Part shown: positions 42,436 through 50,905 of the stretch, piece after piece
Position numbering within the stretch: the stretch's first letter is position 1
How the letters are laid out: each line of letters opens with the position of its first letter
Assembly: GCA_910588045.1 (NCBI GenBank)
Contig: CAJUPS010000007.1
Location: forward strand, 1 to 64,000
DNA length: 64,000 bases
Reading direction: 5' to 3'
DNA from: an uncultured Oscillospiraceae bacterium
GTDB lineage: Bacteria > Bacillota > Clostridia > Oscillospirales > Oscillospiraceae
Notes under the pieces: generated by a model
Database searches by the model: none
Told to the model about the DNA's origin: nothing
Seen by the model: only the letters and a program-made list of their open reading frames with translations
Position numbers and translations under genes: made by a program

Positions 42436-42936
42436 TTAACCAACGATCTCTTCCACGCTCTTGCCCCGGATGCGGGCCACATCGGCGGGACCACGCAGGC
42501 TCTTGAGGCCCTCGAAGGTCGCGGCGACCACGTTCTGGGGATTGTTGGAGCGCAGGCACTTTGCACGGATGTCCTTGATCCCGGCCGCCTCCATGACGGC
42601 ACGGACGGGACCTCCGGCGATGATACCAGTACCTTCGGCGGCGGGCTTGAGCATCACGCGGCCCGCGCCGAACTCGCCGATCACCTCGTGGGGAATGGTG
42701 GTGCCGGAGGTGGTGATGTTCACCATGTTCTTCTTGGCGTCCTCCAGACCCTTGCGGATGGCCTCGGGGACCTCGGCGGCCTTCCCCAGGCCGAAGCCCA
42801 CCTTGCCCTTGCCGTCGCCGACAACCATGAGGGCGGAGAACTTCATGACGCGGCCGCCCTTGACGGTCTTGCTGACCCGGTTGAGATGGACGACCTTCTC
42901 GATATACTCGCTCTGGGGCTTTTCAAATCTAGGCAT
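42436..42936 (-). CDS. rpsE: 30S ribosomal protein S5
   Basis: The 166-aa protein has the double-stranded RNA-binding-like N-domain (VHLNRVSKTVKGGRVMKFSA) and C-domain (PAAEGTGIIAGGPVRAVMEAAGI). It helps fidelity and mRNA helicase activity at the entry channel. Canonical place between rplR and rpmD. Confidence 0.98.
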   Translation of the reverse strand: MPRFEKPQSEYIEKVVHLNRVSKTVKGGRVMKFSALMVVGDGKGKVGFGLGKAAEVPEAIRKGLEDAKKNMVNITTSGTTIPHEVIGEFGAGRVMLKPAAEGTGIIAGGPVRAVMEAAGIKDIRAKCLRSNNPQNVVAATFEGLKSLRGPADVARIRGKSVEEIVG

Positions 42937-42951
42937 TTTCTCTCTCCTCCC

Positions 42952-43302
42952 TTAGAATTTCAGGCCGCCCTCACGGGCGCCCTCGGCCAGCTCGGCCACG
43001 CGGCCGTGATACAGGTAGCCGCCGCGGTCGAAAACGACCTCTTCAATGCCCTTGGCCAGGGCCGCCTTGGCGACGGCCTTGCCCACCTCGCGGGCAGCTT
43101 CCTTGTTGCTGCCGCTCGCCAGCTTCAGGGAGGACGCGGAGCAGAGCGTCACGCCGGCGACATCGTCGATCACCTGGGCGTAGATGTTCTTCTCGCTGCG
43201 GAACACGTTCAGACGGGGGCGCTGGGCGGTGCCGGAAACCTTGGCGCGCACACGCTTATGCCTCTTGAGCCGCTGAGCGTTGGTATTGGGTCTTTTAATC
43301 AT
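42952..43302 (-). CDS. rplR: 50S ribosomal protein L18
   Basis: This 116-aa 5S rRNA-binding protein has the basic N-terminus KRHKRVRAKVSGTAQRPRL and conserved end FDRGGYLYHGRVAELAEGAREGGLKF divided across the C-terminus. Located between rplF and rpsE. Confidence 0.98.
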   Translation of the reverse strand: MIKRPNTNAQRLKRHKRVRAKVSGTAQRPRLNVFRSEKNIYAQVIDDVAGVTLCSASSLKLASGSNKEAAREVGKAVAKAALAKGIEEVVFDRGGYLYHGRVAELAEGAREGGLKF

Positions 43303-43318
43303 TTTTCAGCTCGCCTCC

Positions 43319-43864
43319 TTACTTCTTCGCGCCGGTCTTACCGACCTTGCGGCGGATGACCTCGTCCACGTACTTGATGCCCTTGCCCTTATACGGCTCG
43401 GGGGGACGCTTCTCGCGGACCTCGGCGGCAAACTGCCCAACCTGCTGCTTGCTGCAGCCGCTGATGACGATCTTGTTGGGCGCGGGAACCTCGATGGTGA
43501 TGCCGTCCACCTCGGGAACGGTCACAGGATGGGAGAAGCCCAGGTTCATCACCAGGTTCTTGCCCTCTTTGCTGGCGCGGTAGCCCACGCCGTTGATCTC
43601 CAGCTCCTTCTTGTAGGTCTCGTGCACGCCCACGATCATGTTGTGCAGCAGGGTGCGGGTAAGGCCGTGGAGAGAGCGGTGCGCCTTGTCATCGCTGGGA
43701 CGCTTGACATGGATGGTCGCGCCCTCCTGCTCGATGACCATATCGGGGTGGAGCTTCTGGGTCAGGGTGCCCTTGGGGCCCTTGACGGTAACCAGGTTGC
43801 CCTCCGCGACGTTGACCTCAACGCCAGCGGGGATGGTAATGGGCATTCTGCCAATTCTACTCAT
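43319..43864 (-). CDS. rplF: 50S ribosomal protein L6
   Basis: The 181-aa two-domain protein has start SRIGRMPITIPAGVEV and C-terminal signature PEPYKGKGIKYVDE. It lies near the sarcin-ricin loop in the large subunit. Canonical length and place. Confidence 0.98.
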   Translation of the reverse strand: MSRIGRMPITIPAGVEVNVAEGNLVTVKGPKGTLTQKLHPDMVIEQEGATIHVKRPSDDKAHRSLHGLTRTLLHNMIVGVHETYKKELEINGVGYRASKEGKNLVMNLGFSHPVTVPEVDGITIEVPAPNKIVISGCSKQQVGQFAAEVREKRPPEPYKGKGIKYVDEVIRRKVGKTGAKK

Positions 43865-43878
43865 GTCAAATACCCTCC

Positions 43879-44277
43879 TTACCAGATGAACGCCAGGACT
43901 TCGCCGCCGACGTGGGCCGCACGAGCAGCCTTGTCGGTCATGACGCCCTTGGACGTAGAGATGATGGCGATACCCAGGCCCCGCAGAACCCGGGGCAGTT
44001 CGTCCGCACCGGCGTAGACACGCAGGCCGGGCTTGCTGACGCGGCGCAGGCCGGAGATGACCTTCTCCTTACCGGCGTTGTACTTCAGGGTGATGCGGAT
44101 GACGCCCTGGGTGCCGTCGTCAATGAGCTGGAAGCTCTTGATATAGCCCTCGTCCAACAGAATCTGAGCGATGCTCTTCTTCATGTTGGAGGCGGGAACG
44201 TCAACGGTGGCGTGCTTGGCGCTGTTGGCGTTGCGGATGCGGGTGAGCATATCCGCAATGGGGTCTGTGATGTGCAT
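43879..44277 (-). CDS. rpsH: 30S ribosomal protein S8
   Basis: The 132-aa protein starts MHITDPIADMLTRIRNANSAK and ends with the RNA-binding STSKGVMTDKAARAAHVGGEVLAFIW region. It is a primary 16S binder. Unlike the usual tight spacing, 225 nt separate it from rpsN, because a repeat-like element occupies the gap. Confidence 0.98.
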   Translation of the reverse strand: MHITDPIADMLTRIRNANSAKHATVDVPASNMKKSIAQILLDEGYIKSFQLIDDGTQGVIRITLKYNAGKEKVISGLRRVSKPGLRVYAGADELPRVLRGLGIAIISTSKGVMTDKAARAAHVGGEVLAFIW

Positions 44278-44411
44278 GGAATGTTTTCCTCCTCATTTGA
44301 AGTTACAGCAAATGCTGTTCAGGTGTTGAGGTATCACCGTGAATTGGGTAATTCCCGCTGACCTTTCAACATCCTTTTCACATATTGATTGGCGGTCTCC
44401 CGCCTGATCCC

Positions 44412-44487
44412 GTAGGGGCGCACATGGTGCGCCCGTTCTTTCGGGACATCTCCGCGCGTCGTGCGGGCGCACAATGTGCGCCCCTAC
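44412..44487. repeat. REP/MITE-like inverted repeat inside the ribosomal operon
   Basis: A 24-bp arm (44412-44435, starting GTAGGGGCGCAC) and its inverted copy (44464-44487) match at 23 of 24 positions. Each arm is itself a palindrome of the form GGGCGCACAWKGTGCGCCC. They flank a 28-bp centre between rpsN and rpsH. It resembles the small dispersed GTAGGGGCG... elements seen in Clostridia genomes. Confidence 0.7.
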
Positions 44488-44502
44488 ACGGAAAAACGCG
44501 GT

Positions 44503-44688
44503 TTACCAGGACGCCTTCCGCACGCCGGGGATCTCGCCCTTGTAGGCCAGCTCCCTGAAGCAGATACGGCACACGCCGTAATTGCGGAGATACGCATGGG
44601 GACGGCCGCAGATCTTGCAGCGGTTGTACTTCCGGCTGGAGAACTTGGGCTCGGCCTGCTGCTTAAGAATCATAGACTTTTTTGCCAT
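44503..44688 (-). CDS. rpsN: 30S ribosomal protein S14, zinc type
   Basis: The 61-aa short S14 has a zinc ribbon CKICG...CRICF, marking the C+ (type Z) form. It starts MAKKSMILKQQAEPKFSSRK. It is needed for the 30S head. Located between rplE and the repeat preceding rpsH. Confidence 0.97.
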   Translation of the reverse strand: MAKKSMILKQQAEPKFSSRKYNRCKICGRPHAYLRNYGVCRICFRELAYKGEIPGVRKASW

Positions 44689-44704
44689 TTTTTAACCCTC
44701 CCTA

Positions 44705-45244
44705 TCAGCGCTCGAAGGGAGCGCCAACCAGCTCCAGCAGAGCCTTGGCTTCCTCATCGGTCTCGGCGGTGGTGCAGATGATGATGTCCATGCCGCGGAT
44801 CTTGTCGATCTTGTCGTACTCGATCTCGGGGAAGATCAGCTGCTCCTTGATGCCCAGGGCGTAGTTGCCGCGGCCGTCAAAGGAGTTGGGGTTGATGCCG
44901 TGGAAGTCGCGCACGCGGGGCAGGGCCACGTTGAAGAGGCGGTCCAGGAACTCCCACATCTTGTCGCTGCGCAGGGTGACCTTCGCGCCCACGGGCATGC
45001 CCTCGCGGACCTTGAAGTTGGCCACGCTCTTCTTGGCGATGGTGATGATGGCCTTCTGGCCAGTGATGGCGGTCAGATCCCGCACCACGGCCTCCAGGAC
45101 CTTGGCGTTGTCCCGGGCCTCGCCGCAGCCCACGTTTACGACCACCTTGTCGATCTTGGGGATCTGCATGACGCTCTTGTACTCGAACTTCTTCATCAGA
45201 GCAGGAGCGGCCTCTTCGGTATATTTCGTCTTGAGATTCGGCAT
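44705..45244 (-). CDS. rplE: 50S ribosomal protein L5
   Basis: This 179-aa 5S rRNA-binding protein has core motifs PKIDKVVVNVGCGEARDN, GQKAIITIAKKSVANFKVR and RVRDFHGINPNSFDGRGNY. It contacts the P-site tRNA. Normal length; between rplX and rpsN. Confidence 0.98.
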   Translation of the reverse strand: MPNLKTKYTEEAAPALMKKFEYKSVMQIPKIDKVVVNVGCGEARDNAKVLEAVVRDLTAITGQKAIITIAKKSVANFKVREGMPVGAKVTLRSDKMWEFLDRLFNVALPRVRDFHGINPNSFDGRGNYALGIKEQLIFPEIEYDKIDKIRGMDIIICTTAETDEEAKALLELVGAPFER

Positions 45245-45264
45245 TGTTTCTTCCTACTCCTTTC

Positions 45265-45576
45265 TTAGAGTCCGGCGCCGCAGTGCTTGCACACGCGGCT
45301 CTTCTTGCCGTCCTCGATCTTGTGGGCCACGCGGGTGGGCTTGCCGCACTTGGGGCAGACCACCTGCACCTTGCTGGCGTACAGCGCGGCCTCGCGGCGG
45401 ACGATGCCGCCCTCCTCGCCCTGACGGCGGGGCTTGGTGTGGCAGGTGACCATGTTCACGCCCTCTACCACCACCTTGGCCTCGCTGGGGATGGTGCCCT
45501 GCACCTTGCCCTGCTTGCCCTTGTCCTTACCGGACAGGACGACTACGGTGTCGCCCTTCTTTACATTCATAGCCAT
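45265..45576 (-). CDS. rplX: 50S ribosomal protein L24
   Basis: The 103-aa KOW-domain protein (KGDTVVVLSGKDKGKQGKV) is an assembly initiator of the 50S subunit. Two Cys pairs (CPKCG and CKHCG) near the C-terminus suggest a zinc ribbon not present in E. coli L24. Start ATG at 45576 follows AGGAGGAGCGGAG; an in-frame ATG two codons later is possible. Confidence 0.97.
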   Translation of the reverse strand: MAMNVKKGDTVVVLSGKDKGKQGKVQGTIPSEAKVVVEGVNMVTCHTKPRRQGEEGGIVRREAALYASKVQVVCPKCGKPTRVAHKIEDGKKSRVCKHCGAGL

Positions 45577-45592
45577 TTTTCTCCGCTCCTCC

Positions 45593-45961
45593 TTACACGA
45601 CCTCGGGAGCCAGCGAGAGGATCTTCATGTAGTCCTTGTCGCGCAGCTCACGGGCAACGGGCCCAAAGATACGAGTACCTCTGGGGTTCCGGTCGTCCTT
45701 GATGAGGACGGCGGCGTTGTCGTCGAAACGGACATAGGTCCCGTCGGCACGGCGCACGCCCTTGGCGCTGCGGACGATGACAGCCTTGACGACCTCGCCC
45801 TTCTTCACCGTGCCGCCGGGGGTGGACTTGCGCACGGAGGCGACGATGACGTCGCCGATGTTGCCGTACTTGCGCTTGGAGCCGCCCAGCACACGGATGC
45901 ACTTGATTTCCTTGGCGCCGGTATTATCAGCGACCTTCAAAAAGCTTTCCTGTTGAATCAT
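45593..45961 (-). CDS. rplN: 50S ribosomal protein L14
   Basis: The 122-aa beta-barrel protein starts MIQQESFLKVADNTGAKEIK and contains GDVIVASVRKSTPGGTVKKG and NPRGTRIFGPVARELR. It forms an intersubunit bridge. Canonical. Confidence 0.98.
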   Translation of the reverse strand: MIQQESFLKVADNTGAKEIKCIRVLGGSKRKYGNIGDVIVASVRKSTPGGTVKKGEVVKAVIVRSAKGVRRADGTYVRFDDNAAVLIKDDRNPRGTRIFGPVARELRDKDYMKILSLAPEVV

Positions 45962-45973
45962 AACGGCACCTCC

Positions 45974-46237
45974 TTACTTTGCTTTCTCAATGATTTCGAC
46001 CACGCGCCAGCGCTTGTCCTTGGACAGGGGGCGGGTCTCCATGACCTTGACCTTGTCGCCCACGCCGCAGGTGTTCTGCTCGTCATGGGCCTTGAGCTTA
46101 TAGGTGCGGCCGACGATCTTCTTATACAGAGGATGGGCCACCCGATCTTCGATCGCGACGACGACGGTCTTGTCCATCTTGTCGGACACGACCTTGCCTA
46201 CCCTAGTCTTCCGGGAGGAAATTCTCGCTTCACTCAT
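45974..46237 (-). CDS. rpsQ: 30S ribosomal protein S17
   Basis: The 87-aa OB-fold protein has RKTRVGKVVSDKMDKTVVVAIE and ETRPLSKDKRWRVVEIIEKAK. It is a primary 16S binder. Located between rpmC and rplN. Confidence 0.98.
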   Translation of the reverse strand: MSEARISSRKTRVGKVVSDKMDKTVVVAIEDRVAHPLYKKIVGRTYKLKAHDEQNTCGVGDKVKVMETRPLSKDKRWRVVEIIEKAK

Positions 46238-46256
46238 TTCGATTTACCTCCTTCTC

Positions 46257-46457
46257 TTATTTGGCGGCAGCGGTCTGCTGCTCGCGAATAATGGTCTTGA
46301 CTCGGGCAATGTCGCGCTTGACCTCGGCGATCTTTACGGGGTTGTCAAGCTGATTGGTGGCGTGCTGCATACGCAGGAAGAAGAGGTCCTTCTTCAGGCT
46401 GACCAGCTTCTCGCCCAGCTCAGCCTCGCTCATCTTACGGATTTCACTTGCCTTCAT
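46257..46457 (-). CDS. rpmC: 50S ribosomal protein L29
   Basis: The 66-aa helical hairpin protein starts MKASEIRKMSEAELGEKLV and contains LFFLRMQHATNQLDNPVKI. It sits at the tunnel exit near L23. It starts 2 nt after rplP ends. Confidence 0.97.
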   Translation of the reverse strand: MKASEIRKMSEAELGEKLVSLKKDLFFLRMQHATNQLDNPVKIAEVKRDIARVKTIIREQQTAAAK

Positions 46458-46459
46458 CT

Positions 46460-46900
46460 TTATTCACCTACTTCCTCTGCTTCCGGGGCGGCAGCCTCGC
46501 GGGCGACGATCTTCGTCTTGATGGGCAGCTTGTGGCTGGCCAGACGGAGGGCCTCCCGGGCGGTCTCCTCGGGAACGCCGGCGATCTCGAACATGACGCG
46601 GCCGGGCTTTACCACGGCCACCCAGTACTCGGGGGAGCCCTTACCGGAGCCCATGCGGGTCTCGGCGGGCTTCTCGGTGATGGGCTTGTCGGGGAAAATC
46701 TTGATCCACACCTGGCCGCCGCGCTTGGTGTAGCGGGTCATGGCGATACGGGCGGCCTCGATCTGGTTGCTGGTGATCCACGCGGGCTCGGTGGCCACCA
46801 GGCCGAAATCACCGTAGGTGATGGTGTTGCCCCTCATGGCCTTGCCGGTGAGGCGGCCGCGATGGACTCTGCGGTACTTGACTCTCTTGGGCAGAAGCAT
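46460..46900 (-). CDS. rplP: 50S ribosomal protein L16
   Basis: The 146-aa protein starts MLLPKRVKYRRVHRGRLTGK and contains YGDFGLVATEPAWITSNQIEAARIA. It helps place A-site tRNA. Start and the rpsC stop overlap by one base (TAATG), so translation is coupled. A Glu/Ala-rich C-terminal tail is slightly extended. Confidence 0.98.
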   Translation of the reverse strand: MLLPKRVKYRRVHRGRLTGKAMRGNTITYGDFGLVATEPAWITSNQIEAARIAMTRYTKRGGQVWIKIFPDKPITEKPAETRMGSGKGSPEYWVAVVKPGRVMFEIAGVPEETAREALRLASHKLPIKTKIVAREAAAPEAEEVGE

Positions 46901-47748
46901 TACTGAGCGCCTCCTTCTTTCTTCTCGGGACGGGGGCCGCGGTTGAAGCCCTGTCCGTCGCGGCGGGGGGGACGGCTGTCGTTGCTGCGATTGAAGCCGC
47001 CGCGGTTGTTGTCACGGTTGAAGCCTCCACGGCGGTCGCCATCCCGGCGGGGACGGCGCTCCCGGCGCTCCTCATAGGGCTTGGAGGTGTCGATGGTGCG
47101 GGGGGTGGTGCGCAGGGCCTGGGAGAGGACCTCGCCCTTGTAGATCCACACCTTCACGCCGATGCGGCCGAAGGTGGTGGCGGCCTCCGCGAAGCCGTAC
47201 TCGATGTCGGCCCGGATGGTTTGCAGGGGGATGGTGCCCTCGTGGTAGTGCTCCACACCGGCGATCTCGCGGCCGCCCAGACGTCCGGAGCAGCAGCACT
47301 TGATGCCCTTGGCGCCAGCCCGCATGGCGCGGCCCATGGCGTTCTTCATGGCCCGGCGGTGGCTGATGCGCTTCTCCAGCTGCTGGGCGATGTTCTCCGC
47401 CACCAGCTGGGCGTTCATGTCGGGGGAACGGACCTCGACGATGTTGAGCTTGGTGGGCTTGCCGATGAGCTTGGCCACCTCCAGGCGGGTCGCCTCGATG
47501 TCCTTGCCCTCCTTGCCGATGACCATGCCCGGGCGGGCGCAGTGCAGGAAGATGGTCACGCCGCCGTTGGAGCGCTCGATCTCGATCTTGGGCACCTGGG
47601 CGTTGAAGAGCTTCTTCTTCAGGAAGTCGCGGATCTTCTTGTCCTCGACCAGAAGGTCGCCCACCTTCTCACTGCTGGCATACCAACGGGAATCCCAGTC
47701 CTTGATGACGCCCACGCGCATACCGTGGGGATTTACTTTCTGTCCCAT
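46900..47748 (-). CDS. rpsC: 30S ribosomal protein S3 with Arg/Gly-rich tail
   Basis: The 282-aa product has KH domain (about 40-110; GVTIFLHCARPGMVIGKEGKDIE) and the S3 C-domain (about 115-210). It is longer than the usual 215-235 aa because of an Arg/Gly/Asn-rich low-complexity tail (about 222-282) with RGGFNR-type repeats. S3 lines the mRNA entry; such tails are likely flexible and RNA-binding. Otherwise canonical. Confidence 0.97.
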   Translation of the reverse strand: MGQKVNPHGMRVGVIKDWDSRWYASSEKVGDLLVEDKKIRDFLKKKLFNAQVPKIEIERSNGGVTIFLHCARPGMVIGKEGKDIEATRLEVAKLIGKPTKLNIVEVRSPDMNAQLVAENIAQQLEKRISHRRAMKNAMGRAMRAGAKGIKCCCSGRLGGREIAGVEHYHEGTIPLQTIRADIEYGFAEAATTFGRIGVKVWIYKGEVLSQALRTTPRTIDTSKPYEERRERRPRRDGDRRGGFNRDNNRGGFNRSNDSRPPRRDGQGFNRGPRPEKKEGGAQ

Positions 47749-47765
47749 AAAACCTGACTCCCTCC

Positions 47766-48113
47766 TTACTCTTTCTCCGCGACCGCCAGGGTCACGTGAC
47801 TGGTGCGCTTGTTGATGCGGAATGCGCGGCCCTGGGCCCGGGGCATCACTCTCTTGAGGATGGGGCCGGGGGCGGCGAACACCTGGGAGACGTAGAGCTT
47901 CTCCACGTCCATATTGTGATTGTTTTCGGCATTGGCCACGGCGCTCTTGAGGAGCTTGATCATGGGCTCAGAGGCAGCCTTGGGAGTCTGCATGAGGATG
48001 GCCATGGCGGTGCTCACATCCTTGCCGCGGATCAGATCGGCGACGATCTGCACCTTGCGGGGAGCGATGCGGAGATATTTCAAATAGGCCTTTGCTTCCA
48101 TTTTATTCTGCAT
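47766..48113 (-). CDS. rplV: 50S ribosomal protein L22
   Basis: The 115-aa protein contains AYLKYLRIAPRKVQIVADLIRGKDV and the exit-tunnel beta-hairpin (VFAAPGPILKRVMPRAQGRA). The hairpin lines the nascent-peptide tunnel near the macrolide site. Canonical place between rpsS and rpsC. Confidence 0.98.
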   Translation of the reverse strand: MQNKMEAKAYLKYLRIAPRKVQIVADLIRGKDVSTAMAILMQTPKAASEPMIKLLKSAVANAENNHNMDVEKLYVSQVFAAPGPILKRVMPRAQGRAFRINKRTSHVTLAVAEKE

Positions 48114-48122
48114 CCTCCTTCA

Positions 48123-48386
48123 TTACTTGCCCTTGGCGTGGCCGCGGAAGGTCCGGGTGGGGGCAAACTCGCCCAGCTTGTGGCCCACCATATCCTCCTG
48201 GATATACACGGGCACATGCTTGCGGCCGTCGTGGACGGCGATGGTGTGTCCCACGAAGGCGGGGTAGATGGTGGAGCTGCGGCTCCAGGTCTTCAGCACC
48301 GTCTTCTTACCGGAGTTGTTCATTTCCTCGACCCGCTTGAGAAGCTCGGGAGCAACGAAGGGGCCCTTCTTGATGGATCTGCTCAT
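48123..48386 (-). CDS. rpsS: 30S ribosomal protein S19
   Basis: The 87-aa head protein starts MSRSIKKGPFVAPELLKRV and contains IYPAFVGHTIAVHDGRKHVPVY and GHKLGEFAPTRTFRGHAK in order. Canonical. Confidence 0.98.
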   Translation of the reverse strand: MSRSIKKGPFVAPELLKRVEEMNNSGKKTVLKTWSRSSTIYPAFVGHTIAVHDGRKHVPVYIQEDMVGHKLGEFAPTRTFRGHAKGK

Positions 48387-48399
48387 ATCTGCTGCCTCC

Positions 48400-49236
48400 T
48401 TACTTCACGTTTCTCCGCTTGACAATGAACTTGTCAGTCGGGTTCTTGGTCTTGCGGGTCTTGTAGCCCAGGGCGGGCTTACCCCAGGGGGTCACGGGGC
48501 CGGGACGGCCCACGGGGCTCTTGCCCTCGCCGCCGCCGTGGGGGTGGTCGCAGGGGTTCATGACCGAGCCGCGGACCGTGGGACGCCAACCCATATTGCG
48601 CTTGCGGCCTGCCTTGCCGATCTGGACGTTCTCGTGGTCGATGTTGCCCACCTGCCCGATGGTAGCCATGCAGTTGAGGCGCACGATGCGCACCTCGCCG
48701 GAGGGCATACGGATCTGGGCGTCGGTGCCCTCCTTGGCCATCAGCTGGGCGCTGGTGCCGGCGGAGCGGACCAGCTGGCCGCCCTTGCCGGGGTGCATCT
48801 CGATGTTGTGGATGACCGTACCCACAGGGATGTTGGCCAGGGGCAACGCGTTGCCGGGCTTGATGTCCGCGGCGGCGGAGGAGAGCACCTTGTCACCGGC
48901 AGCCAGACCCACAGGGGCCAGGATGTAGCGGCGCTCGCCGTCCTCGTACTCCACCAGCGCGATGTTGGCGCTGCGGTTGGGGTCGTACTCCAGGCGCAGG
49001 ACGGTGGCGGACATGTCCGTCTTGTCCCGCTTGAAGTCGATGATGCGGTACTTGCGCTTGTTCCCGCCGCCCCGGTGACGGACCGTGATACGGCCGTAGC
49101 TGTTGCGGCCCGCGTTCTTCTTGAGGACCTCGGTCAGACTGGGCTCGGGCTTGGCCTTCTTATCAATGCCGTCGAAACCGGAGACGGTCATATGCCGGCG
49201 GGACGGGGTGGTCGGCTTAAATGTTTTAATAGGCAT
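48400..49236 (-). CDS. rplB: 50S ribosomal protein L2
   Basis: The 278-aa primary 23S binder has OB/SH3-like core and the conserved C-terminal NPCDHPHGGGEGKSPVGRPGP stretch, including the essential His of the peptidyl-transferase region. Canonical length and position. Confidence 0.98.
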   Translation of the reverse strand: MPIKTFKPTTPSRRHMTVSGFDGIDKKAKPEPSLTEVLKKNAGRNSYGRITVRHRGGGNKRKYRIIDFKRDKTDMSATVLRLEYDPNRSANIALVEYEDGERRYILAPVGLAAGDKVLSSAAADIKPGNALPLANIPVGTVIHNIEMHPGKGGQLVRSAGTSAQLMAKEGTDAQIRMPSGEVRIVRLNCMATIGQVGNIDHENVQIGKAGRKRNMGWRPTVRGSVMNPCDHPHGGGEGKSPVGRPGPVTPWGKPALGYKTRKTKNPTDKFIVKRRNVK

Positions 49237-49250
49237 GTTTCACTTCCTCC

Positions 49251-49544
49251 TTACACCATACCCTCGAAGAATTCGATGGTCTTGGAGTCTTCCGTCAGCT
49301 GGACGATGGCCTTCTTCCAGTCCTTGGTACGGCCCGGACGGCCCGCGCCCATGCGCTTGGCCTTGCCGGGGACGATCATGGTGTTGACCTTGGCGACCTT
49401 GACGCCGAAGACCTCCTCGACGGCCTTCTTGATCTCGATCTTCCCGGCGGCGGGGGCGACCTCGAAGACATATTTCTTATCGGCGGCGCCGGTCATGGAG
49501 CGCTCGGTGATGATGGGGCGAATGATGACGTCGTAAGAGATCAT
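49251..49544 (-). CDS. rplW: 50S ribosomal protein L23
   Basis: The 97-aa protein contains SYDVIIRPIITERSM, KIEIKKAVEEVFGVKV and the basic loop GKAKRMGAGRPGRTKDWKKA. It docks SRP and trigger factor at the tunnel exit. It overlaps the end of rplD by one base. Confidence 0.98.
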   Translation of the reverse strand: MISYDVIIRPIITERSMTGAADKKYVFEVAPAAGKIEIKKAVEEVFGVKVAKVNTMIVPGKAKRMGAGRPGRTKDWKKAIVQLTEDSKTIEFFEGMV

Positions 49545-50161
49545 TATGCGTACACCTCCTCGATGGTTGCAAGGGCGGCCTGGTCGATCACCAGATACTT
49601 GGCGTTCACCAGGTCGTAGACGCTGAGCATCCGGGCGGTGGTGGTGACCACGCCGGGGATGTTCCTGGCGCTCTTGACCACGGTCTGGTCCACCTCGGGG
49701 GTGATGACGACGGCCTTGCCGTCACACTTCACGGCGTCCAGGAAGCCCTTGAAGGCCTTGGTCTTGATCTCATCCATCTTGATGGAATCCACCACGATGA
49801 TCTGCTCCGAGGCGGCCTTGGCGGAGAGCACGCTCTTGAGCGCCAGGCGCTTGACTTTCTTATTCACCACGTAGCTGTAGCTGCGGGGCTTGGGGGCGAA
49901 GACGATGCCGCCGTGGGTCCACTGGGGAGCCCGGGTACTGCCCTGGCGGGCGTGTCCGGTGCCCTTCTGGCGCCAGGGCTTCCGGCCGCCGCCGGAGACC
50001 TCGGCGCGGGTGAGGGCGCTCTGGGTGCCCTGACGGCAGTTGGCCAGGTGGTTTTTGACCACCTCATGCACAACGTGCATATTGGGCTCGATGCCGAAGA
50101 TGGAGGCGTTGAGCTCCACCTCGCCGACCTGACTGCCGGCCATGTTCAAAACTTTTACCAT
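49544..50161 (-). CDS. rplD: 50S ribosomal protein L4
   Basis: The 205-aa protein contains the tunnel-lining loop SGGGRKPWRQKGTGHARQGS and a globular Rossmann-like domain. In E. coli L4 autoregulates the S10 operon; no such site was verified here. Located between rplC and rplW. Confidence 0.98.
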   Translation of the reverse strand: MVKVLNMAGSQVGEVELNASIFGIEPNMHVVHEVVKNHLANCRQGTQSALTRAEVSGGGRKPWRQKGTGHARQGSTRAPQWTHGGIVFAPKPRSYSYVVNKKVKRLALKSVLSAKAASEQIIVVDSIKMDEIKTKAFKGFLDAVKCDGKAVVITPEVDQTVVKSARNIPGVVTTTARMLSVYDLVNAKYLVIDQAALATIEEVYA

Positions 50162-50182
50162 TTCTCAGCACTCTCCCTTCCC

Positions 50183-50905
50183 TTAACGTCTTGCGGAGGC
50201 CTTCTGCGGGTTGACACGGGCAGAAGCCTTCTGCGGGTTGGCGCTGATACCGGCGTCGCCCTTCTTGACGATGATGGTCTTGGCGGTGGAGCGGATGGTG
50301 ACCAGGCCGCCCTTGGGGCCGGGGATCGCGCCGCGGACCACAATCATATTCAGCTCCGCGTCCACCTTCACCACGTCCAGGTTCATAATCGTGACCTGCT
50401 CCACGCCCATGTGTCCGGGCATTTTCAGGCCCTTGAAGATCCGGCTGGGGTCGGTGCCGGAGCCCAGGGAGCCCTGGTGACGGGCGACGGGGCCGGTGCC
50501 GTGGGTGGCCTTCAGGGAGTGGGCGCCGTGGCGCTTGATGACGCCAGCGTAGCCGTGGCCCTTGCTGATGCCGGTGACGTCCACGTGGTCGCCCTCGGCG
50601 AAGGTGTCGGCCTTGATGACGTCGCCGACGTTCATCTCAGCGGCCTTGTTCAGCTTAAATTCCTTCAGGTGCTTCTTGGGGGACACACCGGCCTTGTCCA
50701 GGTGGCCCTTCTCAGGCTTGGTGAGCTTGCGCTCGGGGACGTCCCCGTAGCCCAGCTGCACGGCCTCGTAGCCGTCCTTCTCGGCGGTCTTTTTCTGCAC
50801 CACGACACAGGGACCGGCCTCGATGACGGTGACCGGGATCACCTTGCCGTCGGCGTCGAAGATCTGGCTCATGCCGACCTTCTTACCGATGATCGCTTTC
50901 TCCAT
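50183..50905 (-). CDS. rplC: 50S ribosomal protein L3 with duplicated C-terminal tail
   Basis: The 240-aa product has the L3 N-terminal KAIIGKKVGMSQIFD and central finger GHGYAGVIKRHG...KATHGTGPVARHQGS. It is about 25-30 residues longer than E. coli L3 because the C-terminus ends with a direct duplication of NPQKASAR. The duplication is also visible in the DNA around 50185-50245. It is preceded by an unusual 310-nt gap after rpsJ. Confidence 0.97.
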   Translation of the reverse strand: MEKAIIGKKVGMSQIFDADGKVIPVTVIEAGPCVVVQKKTAEKDGYEAVQLGYGDVPERKLTKPEKGHLDKAGVSPKKHLKEFKLNKAAEMNVGDVIKADTFAEGDHVDVTGISKGHGYAGVIKRHGAHSLKATHGTGPVARHQGSLGSGTDPSRIFKGLKMPGHMGVEQVTIMNLDVVKVDAELNMIVVRGAIPGPKGGLVTIRSTAKTIIVKKGDAGISANPQKASARVNPQKASARR

